From: Nymphaea colorata
Lineage: Eukaryota > Streptophyta > Magnoliopsida > Nymphaeales > Nymphaeaceae
DNA length: 64,000 bases
NCBI RefSeq assembly: GCF_008831285.2
Contig: NC_045140.1
Location: 26,740,131 to 26,804,130 of the forward strand
Direction: 5' to 3'
Within the stretch, counting starts at the first letter, position 1. Every line of letters starts with the position of its first letter. The translations under genes were made by a program, and so were the position numbers. The notes beneath the pieces are model-generated. The model ran no database searches, was not told where the DNA came from, and worked only from the letters and a program-made list of their open reading frames with translations. Shown piece after piece: positions 63,301 to 64,000 of this stretch.

Positions 63301-64000
63301 TTCTTGTGGTTTTTCTTTTGTTTTTTTATTGATAGACAGTCACCTTGGGAACATTAATCATGTACCATTTGACCCCTCCACCGCTTGCATTGTGAACAGA
63401 AGAAATCAATTGAAGGTAGAGAGGGAGACAGTTGTGAATTAGCTGGTAACAGAGAGAGAGCCGATAAAATGGAGAGAGAGAGAGAATTGTGAAGTAGCTG
63501 GTAACATGGGGGTTCTTCTTTATCAGCAGGTGGATGCCACCTGTTTCCTGATTTTCCCCGCCTCGGTTCTGTCTTCTGCTGTTAATGGAACACAGGGGCC
63601 CCTTCACCTACTTAGCGCCAAAATTTCTCCTTGCGTTGGCCTTTTCTTTTCATGGCTTAGTCTTGACAGAAGGGGAAGTAATGGAAAAGAAATAAACTAC
63701 CAGAGAGAAATTCACCTTTTTCGATACGTAGCTTCCATTAAGTCAAATGAAATCTCATTTTGGCGGACAAATCTCGTTGTTTATATATGATTAGACGCCC
63801 CACCAGTCCCATGTGGGCTAATAAAGTTGGCATCCACTGCACAGGTCTACCTGAGGGTGTGTATATCACATAATCTGCTGCTGGAAAGCTGGAAATTTGG
63901 TCGGACTCTCCGTTCATTTAGCTTATTGACGAACCATTTGTTCAATCCAATCCTCGTTTGGTCATCTCAATCGTGAGCTGGTTCGATGTTGGTAGTCTAA
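60322..64000. other. 3' flank of CLC-f and intergenic DNA, no gene found
   Basis: The first few hundred bases are probably the CLC-f 3'UTR. Beyond that only short ORFs without recognisable motifs occur, along with GA/CT microsatellites (about 62742-62758 and 63470-63485) and a GGCC-rich patch near 61880-61930. A gene starting beyond 64,000 could have its promoter here, but nothing shows it. Confidence 0.4.

Overview
The window is nuclear DNA from a flowering plant. The evidence is spliced protein genes of plant-specific or plant-type families (HAPLESS 8-like, nepenthesin-type aspartyl protease, CLC-f chloride channel), GT-AG introns, AT-rich intergenic DNA with long TA and GA microsatellites, and plant-type transposons (L1-like LINE, TRIM, Tourist-, hAT- and CACTA-like elements). 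The species cannot be fixed from sequence alone.

Layout. Positions 1-5503 (minus) carry most of a HAPLESS 8-like gene whose 3' part runs off the left edge. Its upstream region (5.5-8.3 kb) is rich in GA tracts. From 8.3 to 19.5 kb I find no convincing gene, but there is a near-perfect 60-bp-arm inverted repeat at 15.6 kb and a tandem duplication at 17.3-17.95 kb. A decayed L1-type LINE (minus) fills 19.5-22.4 kb. A SURF6/RRP14 nucleolar protein gene (minus) lies at 25.1-26.3 kb. A lone TRIM LTR with primer-binding site lies at 27.05-27.27 kb. A two-exon secreted aspartyl protease gene (minus) spans 28.0-31.1 kb. The most unusual region is 34.6-39.9 kb: five complete and one partial copies of a 958-bp unit, apparently identical. 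Each complete unit is 514 bp of local sequence plus a whole 444-bp TRIM retroelement (LTR, PBS, PPT, LTR). Two hAT-like foldback elements follow (40.3 and 41.75 kb). A three-exon mitochondrial protein gene resembling GAMETE CELL DEFECTIVE 1 (minus) spans 44.2-47.1 kb. The 47.1-51.7 kb spacer holds a CACTA-like non-autonomous element. A nine-exon CLC-f gene (plus) spans 51.8-60.3 kb. The last 3.7 kb contain no gene I can support.

The five genes are independent housekeeping or cellular functions: a zinc-finger protein linked to gametophyte function, rRNA processing, secreted proteolysis, a mitochondrial protein, and Golgi anion transport. They do not form a pathway cluster. I worked out exon boundaries by hand from reading-frame phase and GT/AG sites; every junction given keeps the frame. 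There is no RNA evidence behind them.
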